Source: Scolanthus callimorphus (Eukaryota; Cnidaria; Anthozoa; Actiniaria; Edwardsiidae). From it: a stretch of 64,000 nt of DNA. Below the pieces are notes generated by a model. The model worked only from the letters and a program-made list of their open reading frames with translations. It was not told where the DNA came from and made no database searches. The position numbers were made by a program, and so were the translations under genes. Positions 58,056-64,000 of the stretch are shown here, in pieces. The first letter of the stretch is position 1, and each line of letters starts with the position of its first letter. The stretch is taken from assembly GCA_033964015.1 (NCBI GenBank), contig CM066920.1, positions 1,240,001 through 1,304,000 on the forward strand. The letters run 5' to 3'.

Positions 58056-61000
58056 AAGTATCAAAAAGACCAATATATAATCATGCTTTCAATCTGTAAA
58101 TCAGTCAGATTACACTTAAATGACATCAAAGTTAGTTTACCTATAGACTGATACCTGTCAATGATCTCTTCGTAAAATGTGTGCTCATATGTAAGCCAGT
58201 TTGTCCGATAATAAGTCCCAAACACGGCCAATTTTGCTAAAATTCGAAATTAAAAGCGCACTTTTCCCCTATTTTGAGTCTCTGTATGTTGCCATAGATA
58301 CAGCGCCTAGAAACGGATGATAAAGATTGATCAATGACTATTATTCGTTGATTACTACAATAAGTTTGAGCTACGTTGAGTGAAAACTCGCTGCTTTACA
58401 GCATTTCTTGAAGGTGCGGTATTTGGGTAAAAATTTGACTTGTCAATGTGAAGTATTAAAAAGACCCATATATCCTGCTTTCAAGAGTGACTGTAGATCA
58501 GTCAGATTACACTGAACCACTATCAAATTTGGTGGTCGCAAAGACAAATAACCGGCCAGTGATCCCTACATAAAATTTGTACTCATATGTATGCCAGTTT
58601 GTCCGAGAATTAGTTCAAAATACGGCCAATTTTGCTAAACTTTCGATTAAATATAGAGCGTTTTTCCTCGATTTGAGTCTCTGCCTGTTTGCCATAAATA
58701 CAGCGCCTAGCGACGATTGATACAAATTGATTATTGACTATCCTCCGTTGATCACTACGCTAAGTTTAAGCTAGGTTGAGTGAAAACTCGCTGCTTACAG
58801 CATTTCTTGAGGGCATGGTAATTTGGGTGAAAATTTGACTTGTCAATGTGAAGTATTAAAAAGACCCATATATCGTGCTTTCAAGTATGGCTGTAAATAA
58901 GTCCTATTACACAGAAACTCCATCAAATTTAGTGTACCTATAGACTAATACTGTCAATGATTCCTCCGTAAAATGTGCGCTCATATGTATGCCAGTTTGT
59001 CCGATAATAAGTCCCGAACACAGCCAATTTTGCCAAAAATTCGAAATTAAAAGCGAGTTTTTTCCTCAACTTTGCGTCTTTGTCTGTTGTCATCGATACA
59101 GCGCCTAGCAACGGGTGATACAAATTGATCAATTACTACCATTCGTTGATCATTACATTAAGTATGAGCTACGTTGAGTGAAAACTCGCTGCTTTACAGC
59201 ATTTCTTGAAGGCGCGGTATTTGGGTAAAAATTTGACTTGTCAATGTGAAGTGCTAAAAAGACCCATATATCATGCTTGCAAGAATGACGTTAGATCAGT
59301 CAGATTACACTGAAACTCCATCAAATGTAGTGTATCTATAGATTAATACCTGTCAATGATTTCCCCCGTAAAATGTGCGCTCATATGTAAGCCAGTTTGT
59401 CCGATAACAAGTCCCGAACACGGCCAATTTTGCGAAAATTTCGGAATAAAAAGAACGGTTTTCCTCGATTTTGAGTCTCTGTCTGTTGCCATAGATACAG
59501 CGCCTAGCAATGGGTTATACAGATTGATCAATGACTATCATTCGTTGATCACTACACTAACTTTGAACTACGTTGAGTGAAAACTTGCTGCTTTACAGCA
59601 TTTCTTGAAGGCACAGTATTTGGATGAAAATTTGACTTGTCAATGTGAAGTGCTAAAAAGACCCATATATCATGCTTTCAAGAATGACTTTAGATCAGTC
59701 AGATTACACTGAAACTCCATCAAATTTGGTGGTCGTAAAGACAAATAACCGGCAAATGATTCCTACGTAAACTTGTGCTCATATTTATGATAGTTTGTCC
59801 GAACATTACTTCAAAATATGGCCAATTTTGCGAAAAGTTCGAAATAAAAAGAACGTTTTCCTCGACTTTTAGTCTGTCTGTTGCCATAGATACAGCCCCT
59901 AGCAACGGGTGATACAATTTGATCAATGATTACCATTAGTTGATCACTACACTAAGTTTAAGCTACGTTGAGCGAAAACTCGCTGCTTTACAGCATTTCT
60001 TAAAGGCATAGTATTTGGTCAATGTGATGTATTAAAAAGACCCATATATCGTGTTTTCAAGTATGGCTGTAAATAAGTCCGATTACACTGAAACTCCATC
60101 AAATTTGGTGTACCTATAGACTAATACCTGTCAATGATTCCCCCGTAAAAGTTGCGCTCATATGTATGCCAGTTTGTCGAATAATAAGTCCCGGACTTGG
60201 CCAATTTTGCTAAAAATTCGAAATTAAAAGCGCATTTTTCCTCAACTTTGTGTCTTAGTCTGTTGCCATCGATACTGCGCCTAGCAACGGGTGATACAAT
60301 TTGATCAATGACTACCATTCGTTGATCACTACACTAAGTTTAAGCTAGGTTGAGTGAAAACTCGCTGCTTTACAGCATTTCTTGAAGGCGCTGTATTTGG
60401 TTAAAAATTTGACTTGTCAAAGTGAGGTACCAAAAAGACCCATATAGCATACTTTCAAGAATAGCTGTAAATCAGTCAGATTACACTCAAATGACATCAA
60501 ATTTAGTGTAGCTATAGACTGATATACCTGTCAATGATTCCCACGTAAAATGTGCGCTCATATGTATGCCAGTTTGTCCGATAATAAGTCTCAAACACGG
60601 CCAATTTTGCTAAAAATAGAAATTAAAAGCGCATTTTTCCTCAACTTTGCGTCTTAGTCTGTTGCCATCGATACAGCGCCTAGCAACGGGTGATACAAAT
60701 TGATCAATAACTATCATTCGTTGATCACTACACTAAGTTTAAGCTAGGTTGAGTGAAAACTCGCTGCTTTACAGCATTTCTTGAAGGCACGGTATTTGGG
60801 TGAAAATTTGACTTTTCAATGTAAAGTATCAAAAAGACCAATATATCATGCTTTCCAGAATAGCTGTAAATACATTAGATTACACTCAAATGACATCAAA
60901 TTTGGTGTACCTATCGACTGATATCTGTCAATGATCCTTACGTAAACTGTGTGCTTATATGTATGTCAGTTTGCCAAATAATAATTCCCAAACACGGCCA

Positions 61001-61325
61001 ATTTTGCGAAAATTTCGGAATAAAAAGAACGTTTTTTCTCGATTTTGAGTCTCTGTCTGTTACCATAGATACAGCGCCTAGCAACGGGTTATACAGATTG
61101 ATCAATGACTATCATTCGTTGATCACTACACTAAGTTTTTAACTACGTTGAGTGAAAACTCGCTGCTTTACAGCATTTCTTGAAGGCACAGTATTTGGGA
61201 GAAAATTTGACTTGTCAATGTGAAGTATTAAAAAGACCCATATATCGTGCTTTCAAGAATGGCTGTACATAAGTCAGATTACAATCAAATGTCATCGAAT
61301 TTAGTGTACCTATAGACTGATTTGT
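58041..61325. repeat. About 397-bp satellite, about 8 copies
   Basis: Landmark GACTTGTCAATGTGAAGTAT recurs near 58042, 58437, 58837, 59236, 59634, 60010, 60411, 60810 and 61208. Units share CACGGCCAATTTTGC, TAGCAACGGGTGATACA and CTCGCTGCTTTACAGCATTT. One unit (near 60010) is shorter. Several units contain a minus-strand open frame of about 65 codons. Confidence 0.95.
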
Positions 61326-61719
61326 GGTATCCAGAATAAACAATAGGTAGAATCAGGCGAGAGGCCCGTTTTTTCGCGCGTTCCAGTGATTGGTTCCTGA
61401 AATTAGTAGATATCCAACACCATTATCACTGCGAAATTGAGAATAACATCGTCTGAGATTTAGTCGACGAGAACCGAAGAAAAGATATACTATTGCAAAC
61501 TTTTTATGAGTTTCCCACAAATGACAGATATATGACAGAACAGGCTAAATATGTCATATGCAGAAGACAAACATTGGAGTTTACCATATTTGGGCGGTGC
61601 ATCGATGTTATGAATATATAAATAACTTAACTTTGGTCACGTGATCCACCAGCAAAGACATATTAAAAAAACTACTTGTCAAAAGATCAACAATGTATTG
61701 ACCGTCGCAATGCAGATAA
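61326..61719. other. Non-repetitive spacer between arrays
   Basis: About 390 bp with no repeat periodicity and no supported open frame. It is the only non-tandem stretch in the last 7.6 kb, and could be ancestral intron or intergenic sequence. Confidence 0.5.
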
Positions 61720-62395
61720 ACTGCCACATTGCTGCTTCGTTCTACAAATGCTTTATTCCCAATGGTCCCTCATGTCCATATTGCTTCGTTCTACAAATGT
61801 TTAATTTCCATTGGTCCCTCACTTCCACATTGCTTCGTTCTAAAAATGCTTTATTCCCAATTGGTCCCTCATTTCAACATTGCTTCGTTCTACAAATGTT
61901 TAATTTCCATAGGTCCCTCACTTCCACATTGCTTCGTTCTACAAATGCTTTATTCCCAATTGGTCCCTCATGTCTACATTGCGTCGTTCTACAAATGTTT
62001 AATTCCCATGGGTCCCTCGCCTCCACGTTGCTTAGTTCTACAAATGTTTTACTCCCAATTGGTCTTTTCATTTCCACGTTGCCTCGTTCTACAATGTTTT
62101 ATTTCCATAAGTCCTTCATTTCCGCATTGCTTCGTTCTACAAATGCTTTATTCCCACTTGGTCCCTCATTTCCACATTGCTTCGTTCTACAAAATGCTTT
62201 CTTCCCAATTGGTCCCTCATTTCCAGATTGCTTCGTTCTACAAATGCTTTATTCCCAATTGGTCACTCATTAACATTGCTTCGATTTACAATGTTTAATT
62301 TAATAGGGCCCTCATTTCCACATTGCTTCGTTCTACAAAGGTTTTATTTCCATAGGTCCCACATTTCCACATTGCTTCGTTCTATAATTGTTGTT
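61720..62395. repeat. 50-bp satellite, about 13 copies
   Basis: The unit contains CATTGCTTCGTTCTACAAAT, then GCTTTATTCCCAATTGGTCC and CTCATTTCCA. Length drifts by one or two bases in some copies. Open frames over it are by-products. Confidence 0.95.
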
Positions 62396-62397
62396 AA

Positions 62398-64000
62398 AAT
62401 AACATCTGTTAATATGACAATATCTTGGCATCCAATATAGAGAAGGGAGGTTATCTAAATAGATATCTAGTAGATTCTAATAACATAATATCAGATAATA
62501 TCGCAATATCGTGGGGTTCAGCGTAGGAAAGGAGGGTATCTAAATAGATATCTAATAGATTCTAATAAGATAATATCTGATAATATCACAATATCGTGGG
62601 GTCCAGCACAGGAAGGGAGGTAATCTAGCTAGATATCTATTAGAATCTAAGGTGATAATATTTGATAATATCGCAATATCGTGGGGTCCAGCATAGGAAG
62701 GGGGTAATCTAGTTAGATGTCTATTAGAATCTAAGATGATAATATCTGATAATATCGCAATATCGTGAGGTACAGCATAGGAAGGGAGGTAATCTAGTTA
62801 GACATCTATTAGAATCTAAGATGATAATATCTGATAATATCGCAATATCGTGGGGTCCAGCAGAGGAAGAGAGGATACCTAAATAGATATCTAATAGATT
62901 CTAAGATGATAATATCTGATAATATCGCAATATCGTGGGGTCCAGCATAGGAAGGGAGGTAATCTAGCTAGATATCTACTAGAATCTAAGATGATAATAT
63001 CTGATAATATCTCAATATCTTGGGGTCCAGCATAGGAGGGAGGTAATCTAGTTAGACATCTATTAGAATCTAAGATGATAATATCTGATAATATCGCAAT
63101 ATCGTGGGGTCCAGCAGAGGAAGAGAGGATACCTAAATAGATATCTAATAGATTCTAAGATGATAATATCTGATAATATCGCAATATCGTGGGGTCCAGC
63201 ATAGGAAGGGAGGTAATCTAGCTAGATATCTACTAGAATCTAAGATGATAATATCTGATAATATCTCAATATCTTGGGGTCCAGCATAGGAGGGAGGTAA
63301 TCTAGTTAGACATCTATTAGAATCTAAGATGATAATATCTGATAATATCGCAATATCGTGGGGTCCAGCATAGGAAGGGAGGTAATCTAGTTAGATGTCT
63401 ATTAGAATCTAAGATGATAATATCTTATAATATCGCAATATCGTGAGGTACAGCATAGGAAGGGAGGTAATCTAGTTAGACATCTATTAGAATCTAAGAT
63501 GATAATATCTGATAATATCGCAATATCGTGGGGTCCAGCATAGGAAGAGAGGATACCTAAATAGATATCTAATAGATTCTAAGATGATAATATCTGATAA
63601 TATCGCAATATCGTGGGGTCCAGCATAGGAAGGGAGGTAATCTAGTTAGATATCTACTAGAATCTAAGATGATAATATCTGATAATATCTCAATATCTTG
63701 GGGTCCAGCATAGGAGGGAGGTAATCTAGTTAGATATCTACTAGAATCTAAGATGATAATATCTGATAATATCTCAATATCTTGGGGTCCAGCATAGGAG
63801 GGAGGTAATCTAGTTAGATATCTATTAGAATCTAAGATGATAATATCTGATAATATCACAATATCGTGGGGTTAAGCACAGGAAGGGAGGTAATCTAGTT
63901 AGATATCTACTAGAATCTAAGATGATAATATCTGATAATATCTCAATATCTTGGGGTCCAGCATAGGAGGGAGGTAATCTAGTTAGACATCTATTAGAAT
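62398..64000. repeat. 85-bp satellite, about 19 copies, continuing past the window
   Basis: The unit contains GATAATATCTGATAATATCG, CAATATCGTGGGGTCCAGCA, TAGGAAGGGAGGTAATCTAG and TTAGATATCTATTAGAATCT. Some copies form a higher-order group of three units (about 253 bp) repeated at about 62863 and 63116. The array runs to the last base. Confidence 0.96.

Noticed and set aside
62177..62440. Open frames over the 50-bp array
   Set aside because: They repeat the same phrase in several frames (for example CFVLQMLYSQLV-type text), so they are repeat by-products.
61720..64000. CRISPR-like arrays
   Set aside because: The units are contiguous tandem repeats without unique spacers, in an animal genome.

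Overview
This window is animal nuclear DNA, most likely from a stony coral or another anthozoan cnidarian. The evidence is phased GT-AG introns, an intron-rich plexin, an animal Amt-type ammonium transporter, MDM1, an EF-hand/WD40 axonemal-type protein, a tRNA-like short repeat of a kind I associate with coral genomes, many short foldback (MITE-like) elements, and very large tandem arrays. No bacterial operons, CRISPR arrays or confident tRNA or rRNA genes were seen.

Layout: (1) 1-285, minus strand, is the 5' end of a type II membrane protein that looks like a GT92/DUF23 glycosyltransferase and runs off the left edge. (2) 748-4180 is a 59-bp satellite of about 53 copies, split by a roughly 296-bp insertion. 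(3) 4564-5180 is a truncated LINE 3' end. (4) 5373-12292, minus, is a four-exon ammonium transporter. Its third intron holds an LTR element (6474-9247) that keeps only env-like coding sequence, and its second intron holds a large foldback. (5) 13268-18291, minus, is a six-exon MDM1. (6) 20535-38599, plus, is a complete plexin of about 40 exons (Sema, PSI, IPT, membrane segment, split RasGAP with a Rho-binding insert). (7) 41081-43923 is a 21-bp minisatellite of about 135 copies. (8) 43995-55957, minus, is a WDR49/WDR64-type EF-hand plus WD40 gene that converges on plexin; its first exons are not found in the window. (9) 56360-64000 is four different tandem arrays end to end (193, about 397, 50 and 85 bp units).

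Function: the transporter moves ammonium across membranes. MDM1 is a microtubule-binding centriole protein in vertebrates, and the WDR49/64 family is axonemal, so two cilium-related genes flank a semaphorin-receptor plexin. No shared regulation is visible. MDM1 (minus) and plexin (plus) are divergent with about 2.2 kb between start codons; plexin and the WD40 gene are convergent.

The main caution is that all four multi-exon genes are spoiled at several points by an apparent single missing base, usually beside a short homopolymer, while splice sites and domain residues stay intact. This pattern fits indel errors in a long-read assembly better than four decaying genes. Nearly all very long ORFs here are by-products of tandem repeats without stop codons.
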